The notes beneath the pieces are model-generated. The model saw nothing but the letters and a program-made list of their open reading frames with translations. It was not told the origin of the DNA and did no database searches. A stretch of 64,000 nucleotides of DNA, taken from the NCBI GenBank assembly GCA_026225945.1, contig JAMJFZ010003624.1, positions 8,953,501-9,017,500 of the forward strand. Direction: 5' to 3'. The translations under genes were made by a program, and so were the position numbers. This document shows, piece after piece, positions 1 to 11,064 of this stretch. The stretch comes from Cricetomys ansorgei. Lineage: Eukaryota; Chordata; Mammalia; Rodentia; Nesomyidae. Each line of letters opens with the position of its first letter. The first letter of the stretch is position 1.

Positions 1-199
1 CTTCAACCACTTTGTTTTTCTTTTCATTGCTAAATACGTTCCATTGGCGGGCTGTCTCCATTTCGTTTATCTGTTCTTGTGCTGATGGGCATCTGGGTTG
101 TTTCTGTTTAGGGCTGTCGTGAATGATGCTGTCTTGAGTGTCAGGGTACAAGTTTTTTGTGTGGTGGCATCTTTCTTTTTCTTGGATATTGTCATGGTT

Positions 200-640
200 G
201 ACCTCCTTCATTGTCAACTTGACTGGATTAGAATTATTACAGAAACACACCTCTGGATGTACCTCTGAGGGTGTTTGCAGAACAGTTTTAATGGGGGAGA
301 AAGCTGATTTCTGGCCACCAAAACTATGGGAATACGGATGTTGGGTAGAAGCCACTCACTCTTCGTCTCCTCCTCCTTTAAATCACAGCCCCCCCACCCC
401 GTGTGTGTGTGTGAGTGAACATGCCATGATATACATGGGGAAATCAGCAGACAACCTGTGGGACTTGTTTTCTCAACCATGTGGGTTCTGGGGATGGGAG
501 TCAGGTCCGCAGACTTGGCACCAAGTACTTTCCTTCACTGAGCCATCTTGCTGTCCTAGCTGCTCATTCTTCATCTCTTCGTTACATCCACCGAGGTGTA
601 CTCTGATGGTGATGAAGTTGGAGTCCATTCCAGCAAGGTT
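200..640 (+). repeat. Diverged rodent interspersed repeat (possibly LTR/MaLR-related)
   Basis: The segment opening GTCAACTTGACTGGATTAGA with CACACCTCTGG shortly after resembles the 5' part of a common rodent repeat. The 3' part of a similar element is seen near 18960-19082. Family name and limits are uncertain. Confidence 0.4.
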
Positions 641-844
641 CCCTCAGAATGTCTAATCACCTCTTGTTGTATCCTTAGTAGCTGTAAACCGGCGATGTCT
701 AGGGTTAGTGTCTTTGTCCTTTATAGAACATTATGTGAACTTTCTTTGGGGACTGAAGAAGATTGAGTTTCCTTGTGAGAACTCTTAAAATCTCAGCTAC
801 TGCCCAGGAAAGTACCAGGGTAACTCACTGTAGTGCTTGAATGT

Positions 845-1178
845 GAATGTCCCCCATAGGCTCAGATATTTGAATACCTGTTCACCAGTTGGTGGCGCTG
901 TCTGCGGGGTGTGTGTGTAAGGCATGATGTTTCTGGAGGAGGCACGTTGGGGCGGGCTTTGAGATTAAAAGTCTCTGCCACCTTCAGTTTTCTCTTGCTC
1001 TGTGCTCGTGTTTGAAGACGTGAGCTCTGAGCTTGCTGTTCCCGTAGCTTGTGGCCACGCCTCCTCACCACCATGCACTCTCATCCCTCTGGGATTGTAA
1101 GCCCAAATAGATTCTTGCTTCTGTAAGCTGCCCTTGGTCATGGCGATTTATCACAGCAACAGAAAGCAACCAATACAC
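845..1178 (+). repeat. Rodent LTR-like repeat (MaLR-type organisation)
   Basis: Contains GCGGGCTTTGAGATTAAAAG, then AAGCCCAAATAGATTC and a terminal ATTTATCACAGCAACAGAAA. This is the layout of rodent non-autonomous LTR-type repeats. The exact family is not identified. Confidence 0.4.
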
Positions 1179-1438
1179 CCACAGATCGAGTGCCTGGTAG
1201 GCTGTTTCTAGGCTGGACACCTTGGTGGGTGGGTGGGGTCCCTAGACTGGTCCACTATTCATAGGGTCCAGCTGTGCTATACACCACCCTCTGAGCAGCT
1301 GTGGAGGATTTACAAGATTCTTTTTTTTTTTTTTTTACCTCCAAATGGCTTACAAAACATGTTAACATTAACACAGGTGACTGTGAATTATTAAAGGAGG
1401 AGCTAATTTTAAAGAAAGTCACTTTTTGGTTTTTTGGG

Positions 1439-1625
1439 TGTTTTTTTTTTTTTTTGTTGTTGTTGTTGTTTTGTTTTTTGATACTTTTCCAGATAGGGTT
1501 TCTCTGTCGTAACTCTGGCTGTCCTGGAACTCACTCTGTAGACCAGGCTGGCTTCGAACTCAGAGATCCGCCTGCCTCTGCTTCCCAAGTGCTGGGATTA
1601 AAGGTATGCACCATCACCGCCTGGC
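1439..1625 (-). repeat. B1 SINE
   Basis: Reverse-complement B1: poly-T/TTG tail, GGGTTTCTCTG, CTGTAGACCAGGCTGG, GTGCTGGGATTAAAGG. It has the TAACTCTGGCTG variant of the GTTACAAC B1 group. Confidence 0.9.
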
Positions 1626-1683
1626 TAAGAAGGCCACTTTTAATATGGTAGATTTAAAAAATTAGATATTCTGTTTGAGAAAA

Positions 1684-1704
1684 CGTGTGTGTGTGTGTGT
1701 GTGT
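1684..1704. repeat. Short (GT)n
   Basis: About ten GT units within intron 1 of F2RL1. Confidence 0.8.
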
Positions 1705-2427
1705 GGAGTCCATGCAGACTGGGCTAATCTCTATGGATTTCGACACATAAGTATCCGTTGGAGCTGCTGGGTTATAGTGAGCGAAACCAGTGGATTCTAG
1801 TAACGGACAAACTAAGGCTAAAGCCTGATCTTCCTACCTAGCAACTGCTAACTTTTGGAACGTTTACAGTTTTCTGATTTGCGCCTCAGTTTCCCTGTCT
1901 ATAAAATGAGGACTTAATAGTACTACCTGCCTTGTCAGGTTCCTTGTGAATGTGATACAGTGCTGACAGCAGTCCCAGGCCCACACGGAGTTAGTGCTAG
2001 TCTGTATGATGGTGGCAACATTCCTGTGATCCTCAGTGGTCCTGTGTGTGGTCCTCAGCACTCACTGTGCCTGTAGAATCAAGCAGAGGAGCCATGGCTC
2101 TGGAAACTCCCCCTTCCTCCCTCCCCTGCCCCTTCGTTTCTTCCATGGATGTGGGTAACTGAGCATTGCAATCCAGAGGTACGTGGGGGGAGGGGTGTGT
2201 GTGCCAGGGGCTGAGAGACTCTAAGGAACTATGACACTATGTTAGAATTAAAGACGCCTTTAATCCTATATAGGGTCCCTTGCAATTGTTGAAGAATCTG
2301 TAAGCACATCGCCACTGTTTTCTCGAGGTGCTTCCTCCTTTGGGTCCACAAGTTGGGGCAGATGGAGAACGGGCGTGCCAGTCTTTGGCTGGTGGGTTTT
2401 GTTCTGTTTTGCTTTGCTTCTGGTGGG

Positions 2428-2534
2428 ATGGCACTATGTCACCCAGGCTGGTTTCGAATTCCTAAACTAAAAAAGATCCATCCACCTCTGCTTTCGAGTA
2501 TATGAGACTACAGGCTTGTGTTACCACACCCAGG
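2428..2534 (-). repeat. Diverged B1-like SINE
   Basis: CACCCAGGCTGGTTTCGAA and GAGACTACAGGCTTGTGTTACC resemble an old 7SL-derived element in reverse orientation. Confidence 0.6.
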
Positions 2535-3123
2535 CTTATTTGTGGTTTTGAATATTCAAGTCATAGCATGGGGGAAGCACCCTAAGATAAAGCATGCAGT
2601 TACCTGCTTGAACGTCAGAGCACAGGTGGACAATGGCCTCCATACTAAAAGGCTTGCCTTTCCACTGAGCTCCGTGGGAGGGTGTTCATGAGGCCAGAGA
2701 GGAGGTGGGAGATGCCCACCCACTAGAGTAGTGTATTTCTCATGGGTGGACAAGGGAATGCCCCTAGTCTCGGAATCTCCCTAGGCTGGGCTCTGGGACA
2801 GGACATGGCTGACAGCCAGGCTGAATCCTGGGCTTGAGGCCAGAGTAGGATAGAGGGATGCAAGAAAGGGAGAACAGAGGCAGCTGGTGTCAGGCAGGGC
2901 ATCTGTCTTACGCACTAGAGACTCCAGGAGAGTTACCGCACAGCTCTAGACTGGGTTTCCCTAATTGACCCATCACAGGCTGCTCATGGATGAGTGAGTA
3001 AATGACGGAACTAAAGAACGTAGCTATTAAAAAAAAAATCGAAATACCATCAGTCTTAAGATTCCTAGAAGTCAGTGTTCTTTATGTAACCCCTAACTCC
3101 CACATTTTAAAAGTTCCATTCCT

Positions 3124-3200
3124 GGGGCTGGGGATTTAGCTTAGTGATCGAATACTCACCTGCCACGCACAAGACTTAGAATTCAACTGCCAGCAATCTG
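3124..3200 (+). repeat. ID-type SINE, diverged
   Basis: GGGGCTGGGGATTTAGCTTAGTG and a CCACGCACAAGAC-like core match the tRNA-derived ID element. Confidence 0.65.
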
Positions 3201-3254
3201 CCTCTTGTCCAAGAACCATCACCCAAAGAGAATATTCCCTGTCATACTTTAAAA

Positions 3255-3484
3255 CAGCGCTTCTCAACCTGTGGGTCGTGATCCCTTTGGGAGTTGACCA
3301 ACCCTTTCACAGGGTCACCTAAGACCATCTGCATATCAAATATTTACATTACAAACCATAACAGTAGCAAAATTACAGTTATGTAGTAGCAATGCAAATG
3401 ATTTTATGGTTGGGGGGGGATCACCACACCATGAAGAACTGTGTTAAAGGATGTCACCATTAGGAAAGGTAAGAACCACGGCCC
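3255..3484 (+). mobile_element. URR1-type hAT-Charlie nonautonomous DNA transposon, copy 1
   Basis: Begins CTTCTCAACCTGTGGGTCG, contains ATATTTACATTAC and ATTTTATGGTTGGGGG, and ends in the complementary AAGAACCAC. It matches the other two copies in the window. It lies about 100 bases before F2RL1 exon 2. Confidence 0.8.
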
Positions 3485-3590
3485 TAATAGCATCGGTCTA
3501 TGTTCATCCTAATATTTACATTTAAGCAAATCAGCCCTATTGTTGGGACATTCATCTGAGTAATGACTCTTCTCTGCCTTCTTTGTACAG

Positions 3591-4702
3591 GACCCAACAA
3601 TCGCTCTAAAGGAAGAAGTCTTATTGGCAGATGGGGAACCCCACCCCCAATCACCAGGAAAGGGGTTACAGTAGAACCGGGCTTTTCTGTTGATGAGTTC
3701 TCTACCTCCGTCCTCACCGGGAAGCTGACTACTGTCTTCCTTCCCGTCGTCTACATCATTGTGTTTGTGATTGGCTTGCCCAGTAATGGCATGGCCCTCT
3801 GGGTCTTCTTTTTCCGGACGAAGAAGAAGCACCCCGCTGTGATTTACATGGCTAACCTGGCCTTGGCAGACCTCCTCTCTGTCATCTGGTTCCCCCTGAA
3901 GATCGCCTACCACCTGCATGGCAACAACTGGATCTACGGGGACGCGCTCTGCAAGGTGCTTATTGGCTTCTTCTACGGCAACATGTACTGCTCCATCCTC
4001 TTCATGACCTGCCTCAGCGTGCAGAGGTACTGGGTGATAGTGAACCCCATGGGACACCCCAGGAAGAAGGTAAACGTCGCCGTCGGTGTCTCCCTGGCAA
4101 TCTGGCTCCTGATTTTTCTGGTCACCATCCCTTTGTATGTCATGAAGCAGACCATCTACATCCCAGCCTTGAACATCACCACCTGTCACGATGTGCTGCC
4201 CGAGGAGGTATTGGTGGGGGACATGTTCAATTACTTCCTCTCCCTGGCCATCGGAGTCTTTCTGTTCCCGGCCTTACTTACTGCGTCTGCCTACGTGCTC
4301 ATGATCAGAACACTCCGTTCTTCTGCCATGGATGAACACTCGGAGAAGAAGAGGCGGAGGGCCATCAGACTCATTGTTACCGTCCTGGCCATGTACTTCA
4401 TCTGCTTTGCTCCTAGCAACCTTCTGCTTGTGGTGCATTATTTCCTAATTAAAAGCCGGGGCCAGAGCCACGTCTACGCCCTCTACCTTGTCGCCCTCTG
4501 CTTGTCGACCCTCAACAGCTGTATCGACCCCTTCGTCTACTACTTTGTTTCACAAGACTTCAGGGATCATGCCAAGAACGCGCTCCTCTGTCGAAGCGTC
4601 CGCACTGTGAATCGCATGCAGGTATCCCTCACCTCCAACAAGTTCTCCAGGAAATCCAGCTCTTACTCTTCAAGTTCCACCAGTGTTAAAACCTCCTATT
4701 GA
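3591..4702 (+). CDS. F2RL1: F2RL1 exon 2: protease-activated receptor 2 (PAR2), 3' coding exon
   Basis: Encodes all but the first about 28 residues of PAR2, a class A G-protein-coupled receptor of the plasma membrane. Trypsin, tryptase and related serine proteases activate it by exposing a tethered ligand. The exon starts after an AG acceptor with two bases of a split Gly codon, then gives 369 full codons and a TGA stop. Visible in order: an N-glycosylation sequon NRS; the cleavage site SKGR/S at 3605-3619 with tethered ligand SLIGRW; seven hydrophobic helices; GLPSN in TM1; NLALAD in TM2; the TM3 Cys (ALCKV); QRY in place of DRY; ECL2 with NIT and the CHDVL signature; FAPSN in TM6; DPFVYYF in TM7; a Cys in LLCRS suited to palmitoylation; and a Ser-rich tail ending SVKTSY. 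The sequence is close to mouse and rat PAR2 along its length. The ATG at 3563 is intronic and not the start; translation begins in exon 1. The odd point is Trp at ligand position 6, where mouse and rat have Leu and human has Val. Confidence 0.97.
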
Positions 4703-6065
4703 GCCGTAGGTACCCAAGGATGTCAAGCCTGCTTGATGGTGGGGTGTGGGTGAGGGGTGGGGACGCAACAACTCGGGGCGGCCATTTCCTAAGCAAGCCT
4801 GTCTCAGCCCCCGCCACAAACTGTAACACTGGTGCGGCTCTTCCCAGGGTTGCCGGAAGCCTCCTTGTTTGCGCGAGAAAAGTCCTCTGCTTTAATCAAC
4901 ACAGATGTCAGTGTCAGAATTCCGCTACTCTGGTGCCCCGGAAACTGAATGAACGGAGAGAAACCCGTTTCTGTGGAAGCGATGGGAAGACGGATATCCA
5001 GTGACTCGCAGAAACTACACCTGGCAAGAAGACTAAGTTTCCTAGCTGAAATGGTTTCTTCTACATCTGGGGTCCTCCGTCACGGCTTTGTCAGACCCGA
5101 GATCCGCCTAGAGCTTCAGTCTACAGATTGGTCTTACAGATTCGGAGGATGAGAAGACTGACCGAATGAAGTTCCTGGCCGGAATTCGAACCAGTGACAG
5201 TGAGCTTGCGTCAGGCTACGGGATCCAAATGTCCAGCGAGTCCAACAAGCACCGCGGATCTTGTTCAGTGTGCAGGGCCCTCAGCCACAGTAACCAGAGC
5301 TCAGACAGGAGGGAGCCGCTCTACAGATCTCAGCGATGTCTACCTCCGCAGACCCGCGGAGCTCAACGCTGCTGCTTGCCAGGCCACCACAGCAATGTTA
5401 GAAAAGGAAAGCCAAAAGCAATTTTTTGGGCCTCTTTATGGTCAGTTTATAATGAAATTTGCCTATTGGTTTATTGGGATTTTTTTTTCCGTTTCCTCAT
5501 TACTCCTTTGCAGTTTTGTATGTCTATTAGTCAAGAAAAAGATCTTACACATGTAAATACAAATTTTGTATACTTTTTTTTTTTTTTTACTTATGACAGT
5601 GTGGGTAATGGAGTATTTTGCCAACTGCAAATAACATTTACCACTTAGTGTCTTTTGAAAGTTACTTTTTTAACTGTATCCATGCAAATTTAAGACCTTT
5701 TCATGATAATGTATCATCATAGTGTCAATTCCCCTCCCACTCAGGCATATTCCTCCTCCATACCCTCCCTTTCCCCTCCCTCCCTTCCTCTTTTCCCACC
5801 AAATAGTCCCTTCTCTGCTTTCATGTACCATTTAGTATTTTTAAAAAAAACGTTATTGGAATATTTATTATCAGTTCCATTCACCTGTTATCTGTCTTCA
5901 CATCTGTTTGGCAAAGAGCATGAACAAGATGACGTTACCATTGGAGAGGTACATGACTCCAGATTTACTTTATGTACTTGGCTGTATTTGTGACTAAAAA
6001 AAACCCAATATTTTGTGTTATGGTTGATTTATAAATAATACATGAACTTTTAAAAACAACTTCTT
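4703..6065 (+). other. F2RL1: F2RL1 3' untranslated region
   Basis: About 1.36 kb of unique sequence follows the stop codon, becoming A/T-rich after 5400 with many ATTTA/TTTTT stretches. Open frames here (for example 5166-5648) show no family resemblance and no acceptor, so they are read as non-coding. The end is placed near 6065 because a weak hexamer AATACA (6037-6042) precedes a GT-rich stretch at 6070-6085. The first SINE appears only after 6165, which fits a transcribed region ending before it. Confidence 0.7.
6037..6042 (+). terminator. Candidate poly(A) signal (AATACA) of F2RL1
   Basis: AATACA is a known minor variant of the poly(A) hexamer. It lies about 25 bases before an A/C-rich site and is followed by TGTGTGTTTATTGTCTG, a plausible downstream element. 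No canonical AATAAA was seen in 4703-6060. The assignment is tentative. Confidence 0.4.
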
Positions 6066-6169
6066 TCGAGCTGTGTGTTTATTGTCTGAAGGAGGGGAAG
6101 GGAGAAGGGAATTGTGTGGTCCTTCTAGACCTGGTGTGATACTGTCCTCCCCCCCGTTCTCTCATTTAT

Positions 6170-6314
6170 TTTTTATTTTTTGGGTTTTTTTGAGACAAGG
6201 TTTCTCTGTGTAACTCTAGCTGTTCTGGAACTTGCTCTGTAGACCGGGCTGGCCTCGAATCCAGAGATTTGCCTGCCTACTGCTGAAATAAAGGCATGCG
6301 CTACCACCACCCGG
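6170..6314 (-). repeat. B1 SINE
   Basis: TTTTGAGACAAGGTTTCTCTGTG through GCATGCGCTACCACCACCCGG. It lies just after the F2RL1 3' end. Confidence 0.85.
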
Positions 6315-6550
6315 TGACTACTTTTCATTGATCGATATGTTTTAAATTTTTTCCATGTATTTCTATACTTTGATCTTTGTTTTTAAGGGTTATATAGGCC
6401 CCTTAGTAGATGGTTACATTCCATTGTATATAGTCATTTCCCTACTGGATGGCCCCCCTTGAGTTACGCTATTTCATGTCTCTTTATGGCTACTTCAAAA
6501 TTATTGCATTGTACATCCGTGTATAGACGTCATTAGAGATTCACTTTATT

Positions 6551-6702
6551 TTACTTTTCTTGAAATAGTGTTTCACTATATAGCCCAGGTTTGCCTGGAA
6601 CGCACTCTGTAGACCAGGCTGGCCCCTTGAACTCAGAGATCTGCCTGCCTCTGCATCCTGAGTTCTGGGATCAAAGGTGTGTGCCACCACACCTGAATCT
6701 TG
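6551..6702 (-). repeat. B1 SINE, diverged
   Basis: TATAGCCCAGGTTTGCC, CTGTAGACCAGGCTGGCC and GGTGTGTGCCACCACACC in reverse orientation. Confidence 0.85.
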
Positions 6703-6759
6703 AATATTTCTGAAGGCTATATTTCTGAAAATAGAATGGTCAGTTAAAATGTGCGTCTC

Positions 6760-6985
6760 GGGGGCTGGAGAGATGGCTCACCAGTTAAGAGTATTTGTTT
6801 CTTTTTCCGTGGACCCTGGTTCAGTTCCAAACACCCATTTGGTGGCTCACAAGCATCCATAACTCCAGTTCCAGGGCATCTTCTGACTTCTGAAGGCATC
6901 AGGCATGCATGTGGCGTGTGTGTGTGTGTGTGTGTGTGTACACACAGGCAAAATGTACACACACATAAAAATAAATAAACCTTAA
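6760..6985 (+). repeat. B2-family SINE with internal (GT)n
   Basis: tRNA-like head GGGGCTGGAGAGATGGCTCA, body TAACTCCAGTTCCAGGGC, and AAAATAAATAAA tail. Confidence 0.9.
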
Positions 6986-7493
6986 GAGAAAACTTGCATA
7001 TATATTTTGGGGATGGGAACGAGTTAGATGTCTTTTAAATTTTGATAATTTTTGTCAAATTGCTTCAGTAATTTACTCTACAAGAATATGCTTGTACTTG
7101 TTTCCTGTAGTTCTTATTTGCATTTCATGTCACCAATCTTTTGAAATTTTGCCAGTCAGATTGGGTAAATATGTCCCTATTTGTATTGAAGAAACTTCAC
7201 CGTGTAGCAGCTGAAATACAGGCCTGGCTGGGCCGAAGTCTGTCACTTCGCTCTTTGAGAGTATTACCCGTGGTGGTAACTGTCTTTCTCATAAGACCAT
7301 AAGGATGAGCTACTGGGCACATTTCTGCACTCCCAAGTAGTACGTAGCATAACAGTGTGTGTGTGTGTCCTGTGCCTCTGTCTCCCCACTCCCCCAGTTC
7401 CCAAGGTTTTGCTTTCTATAATCACTTAACCAAAGTCAAATTAGTCTGAAAATACTAAATGGAAATTCATCCGTATTTAAAATATGCATTATT

Positions 7494-7672
7494 GGGGCTG
7501 GAGAGATGGCTTAGCAGTTGAGAGCACTGGCTGCTGCCCCAGAGGACCCAGGTTCGATTCCCAGCATCCATATGACAGCTCACATCTGTGTAACTCCAGT
7601 TCTAGGGGATTCACTACCCTCAGACATGCAGGCAAAACATCAATACGCATAAAATAAAAATAAGCTATAAAA
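7494..7672 (+). repeat. B2-family SINE
   Basis: GGGGCTGGAGAGATGGCTTAG head, TAACTCCAGTTCTAGGGG body, AAAATAAAAATAAG tail. Confidence 0.9.
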
Positions 7673-8211
7673 AAAGTTTTACGAACTGCATTGTTCTGAA
7701 TGGAAGGACGAGTTAGGGCTGATGCTGTGGTGAGCTGTTTGCCAGGGACTCCAGGCTGCTTGCCAGTATCCAGCTGTGTTCTGAGGGAGTCTCGGTACTT
7801 GCATTCAGGTAACCTTTTGCACCTACCGAGTGGAAAAGGTAAAGTTACAAGAAGACCTTCCGGAGAAGCGCTGAGACCGCAGTCATGGAACTCCTGTTAC
7901 AGGACAATGTGATTACTCTGCGTTTAGTTATTATCACTCCTTTTCTGTATTTTACAAATTGAATTTATGTGAATTTGTGGTTGTTTGCTGGGGATCTTAG
8001 AATGTATCCCCTAAGGGAAGGGGCTTGTGAGGCTGGGGCTTATGTTACTTATAAGAAATGAAAAGAAAGGATAGGATGAATCACAATTGCCACAGATAGG
8101 ATAAAAAGACCCATAGAAGCCTCACAGCCAGGCCAACAATAAGCCTTTTTGGTATTTGCCGCTAGTCTTTTTAAAATAATATATATTGATGATTTAAAAA
8201 AATCAGACTGC

Positions 8212-8343
8212 TGGCTAAGTGTGGTGGTGTGCATACCTCTAATACCTCTGCCTTCAGGATGCAGAGACAGGCAGATCTCTGTGATTTCAAGACCAGCCTG
8301 GTCTTCGTAGCAAATTCCAGGCCATGTAGGGCTACATAGTGAG
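8212..8343 (+). repeat. B1-like SINE
   Basis: GGTGTGCATACCTCTAATACC, CAGATCTCTGTGATTTCAAG and AGGGCTACATAGTGAGAAC in + orientation. It is abutted by a B2-like element. Confidence 0.75.
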
Positions 8344-8352
8344 AACCGTTCA

Positions 8353-8560
8353 CTAGAGATGACTCAGTGGTTGGAAGCCTTGCTGCTCTTGAAGAGGACT
8401 TGGGTTCGGTTCCCAGAACATGCATGGCAGTTCCTAACTAGTAACTCCAGGTCCGAGAGATCTGACACATCTGGTTTCCATGGGTACCAGGCACCCGTGC
8501 GGTATACATCCATCCATTCAGACAAAACACCACATACTTAAATACTTAAACAAATAAGTT
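8353..8560 (+). repeat. B2/B3-type SINE, diverged
   Basis: AGATGACTCAGTGGTTGGAAG and TAACTCCAGGTCCGAGAG, with an A/T-rich tail. It adjoins the preceding B1. Confidence 0.7.
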
Positions 8561-9751
8561 TCTTGGTTTTTCATTGAGCCTTTTGAGATCTGTCAAAAAT
8601 GTAAAAGATGGTGTGGGGGGTGCTGCTCACTGATAGAGCACAGAGCTTGGGCTGAGCTCTACGTACTGTTGAAAAGTAAAAAGCAAATAGGAGAAATAAT
8701 CTGAGAAATATTAATAAGACTATTTTGGGATATGAATGTTTTTTGGTTAATTTTACTTCTTTTGCCTTTGAGCGGTAGCTTGGAAGCCTCTGGTCTTGAA
8801 TTCGACCCTCGGTTGGAGATAGGAGGAACGGGCTCCGAGCAGAGACACCTTGGATCTGATCGTCTTGTTTTTGTGGACAGTACTGTATTGTCTGATTCAT
8901 CTTAACAAAGCGAACATTTTGTACTCCCCCGGTTCATTTGCTATGAGAGAGCCCCTTTATTTGAAAGCAAATGTGGACTTGCCTTGCTGTTCAGGCCAAA
9001 ATGTGAGGCTGTCTTCACCGAGGTGGTTACCCTGAGCACTTCCTTGTGGTATTGCAGCTACATGCAGCAGGAGTTTCAAAGTTGTCATTAATTTCCTGGT
9101 TATCAAGATTTCCTGAGCCCTGAAGTTATAATCTCATCTGTATGCATACTTCAGTGATTACAGTGTGCTTTCTGAAACCTTAACCCTTTGGAGGACTCTG
9201 GAAAGGACACAAGGAAGCAAAGGTAGTCACTGTTGGCCCCTGAGTTCTGCTGGAGAGCTTGGCTGTCTTTTAGGAGTCAAGTTCTATAGTTTATACAAGT
9301 GGAAGGCAGGTGTCCAGTGTCTCCTTGAGCCTCAGGTCTCAAGGGGAAAAAAAATCCTTAGAGACTGGCAGTAAGACTCTCTGTCTTACTCCAGCCTTGA
9401 CACTACGCAGAGATGGCTGTTCAGTATTTCTATATAAAGTGGAGTCACTGCTGTCATCAAGGGAAGTGTGAAAGCTTCTGTGGTTTGGGCATGAGCTACG
9501 TCTCTCCCGGTTGGTAAATCTGGATTATTCCTAGCTCTGTTTTTTCTTTTTTTTTTTTTTTTACTGGAAAGAGTTTATCTCTGTCCAGTTTTGTGAGCAC
9601 CTTCTGCAGAAACCACAGCCAGAGCCTGCTGGCTCCCTCCAGATTTGGTCAAACCATCAGCACCAGTGGCAGTTAATTGCGGATAATTAAGTTGGGACTC
9701 CTATCTGAGCATCAGCCTAGTCATGAGGTTGATGTTCTCAGCGAATATTAT

Positions 9752-9948
9752 AAAGAAGGGCTAGAAAGATAGCCCTAGGGTTAAAAGTGCTTACTGCTTT
9801 TGGAGAGGATCAGGGTTTGGTTCCCAACACACATACTGGGTGACTCAAATCCACTGGCAAATCCAGTTCCAGGGGATCCCATGCCTTCTTGTGCACTTGT
9901 ACACAGTACACATAAAATTCATGCAGGCACGTATATGCACGTAATTAG
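9752..9948 (+). repeat. B2/B3-type SINE
   Basis: AGGGCTAGAAAGATAGCC head and AATCCAGTTCCAGGGGATCC body. It runs directly into the purine microsatellite that follows. Confidence 0.75.
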
Positions 9949-9973
9949 AAAGGAAGAAAGAGAGAGAGAGAGA

Positions 9974-10031
<58 letters not shown>

Positions 10032-10145
10032 AAAAGGAAGGAAGGAAGGAAGAAAGGAAGGAAGGAAGGAAGGAAGAAAGAAAGAAAGAAAGGAAAGAAA
10101 GGAAGAAGGAAAGAAAGGAAGGGGGAGGAAGGTAAGGAAGGAAGA
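9949..10145 (+). repeat. Polypurine microsatellite (GAAA)n/(GGAA)n
   Basis: Nearly 200 bases of A and G only, mainly GAAA then GGAA units, seeded at the 3' tail of a B2-like SINE. The apparent Lys/Glu/Arg open frames here are artefacts. Confidence 0.95.
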
Positions 10146-10230
10146 AACCCAGCTTTCTAGAATTTAGCCTACTCAAAAATCTTTGAAACATTCCACTCCA
10201 GGGGAGGGCGGTGGGATGGGGGGGGAGTAA

Positions 10231-10408
10231 GGCGGGTGGCAGCTCTGCCTTTATCCCCAGCACCTGGGAGGCAAAGGCAGGCAGATCTCTGTGAGTTCGA
10301 GGCCCGCCTGATTTACAGAGTGAGTTCCAGGACAGCCAGAGTTACAACAGAGAAACCCTGTCTTGAGAAAACAAAACAAAACAGAACCATCAGAAAAAAA
10401 AAAAAAAA
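10231..10408 (+). repeat. B1 SINE
   Basis: GGCAGCTCTGCCTTTATCCC to CAGAGAAACCCTGTCTTGAG with an AAAACAAAAC tail. It has the GAGTTACAACAG variant. Confidence 0.9.
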
Positions 10409-10468
10409 ATTGCTCAAAAGCTAGGTTTTGAGAATGGCAGTAAGTCAAGAAAACAAAAAAGACAAACG

Positions 10469-10672
10469 GGCTGGAGGGATGGCTCAGATGTCAAGAGCAA
10501 CCCTGCTCGTGCAGAAGGCCTAGGTTAGGATGCCAGCATCGGGCGGCTCACACTCACCAACTCTGGTCCCAGGTCGACTGATGCTCTCTTCTGGCCTCCG
10601 CGAGCACTGTGCAGATGTGCTGCACATTCAGACAAGCAGACATACACACACACACGTACTAAAAAAAGAAAA
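10469..10672 (+). repeat. B2/B3-type SINE
   Basis: GGGCTGGAGGGATGGCTCAG head, CTCTTCTGGCCTCCGCGAG body, CA-rich end and A tail. Confidence 0.8.
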
Positions 10673-10749
10673 AGAGGGCTAGGGAGGAATGCCATGTGAA
10701 AAACTCTTCTAAATTTCTCAGTTTCCTTATTTTTCTGTTATTTCTCCCT

Positions 10750-10868
10750 TTTGAAACAGGGTCTCCTTGTAGTCCTGACTTGCCTAGAACTCTTTATATA
10801 GGCCAGGTTCACCTCAAACTCACAGAGACCCACCTGTCTCTGCCTCCCAAGTGTTGAGATTATACTGC
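10750..10868 (-). repeat. B1-like SINE
   Basis: GAAACAGGGTCTCCTTGTAG and CTGCCTCCCAAGTGTTGAG in reverse orientation. Confidence 0.75.
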
Positions 10869-10882
10869 TTACACTGTTTACA

Positions 10883-10883
10883 T

Positions 10884-10926
<43 letters not shown>

Positions 10927-10930
10927 TTTT
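10883..10930. repeat. (TTTA)n microsatellite
   Basis: About twelve TTTA units between two reverse-oriented B1-like elements. Confidence 0.9.
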
Positions 10931-11046
10931 CAGTTTTGAGATAGGGTCTTACACTGTAGCTCAGGTTGAAAGTTACTGGTCTTGAACTCATGGCAATCCT
11001 CCTGCTTCAGCTTCCCAAACTCTGGGATCACAGGAATGAGCCAGCG
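10931..11046 (-). repeat. Diverged B1-like SINE
   Basis: TTTTGAGATAGGGTCTTACACTG and TTCAGCTTCCCAAACTCTGG in reverse orientation. Confidence 0.65.
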
Positions 11047-11064
11047 TGTCTTGTTCATGCTTAC

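Larger units (their letters stand above)
1..3590 (+). other. F2RL1: 3' part of F2RL1 intron 1
   Basis: Non-coding sequence ending in a splice acceptor (pyrimidine-rich tract then TACAG at 3586-3590). It holds B1, B1-like, ID and URR1 repeats and two diverged rodent repeats listed separately. No coding potential was seen. In other mammals F2RL1 has two exons separated by one long intron, so this stretch is inferred to be intron; exon 1 (signal peptide) is outside the window. Confidence 0.8.

Noticed and set aside
3509..4189. 226-codon open frame on the - strand
   Set aside because: It is antisense to the F2RL1 coding exon, low in hydrophobic structure and without its own signals; a shadow of the receptor gene.
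4699..5648. Open frames right after the F2RL1 stop
   Set aside because: They lie in the 3'UTR in varied frames, with no splice signals or similarity to known proteins.
9800..10263. Lys/Glu/Arg-rich and Phe/Leu/Ser-rich open frames
   Set aside because: They arise from the GAAA/GGAA microsatellite read on each strand.
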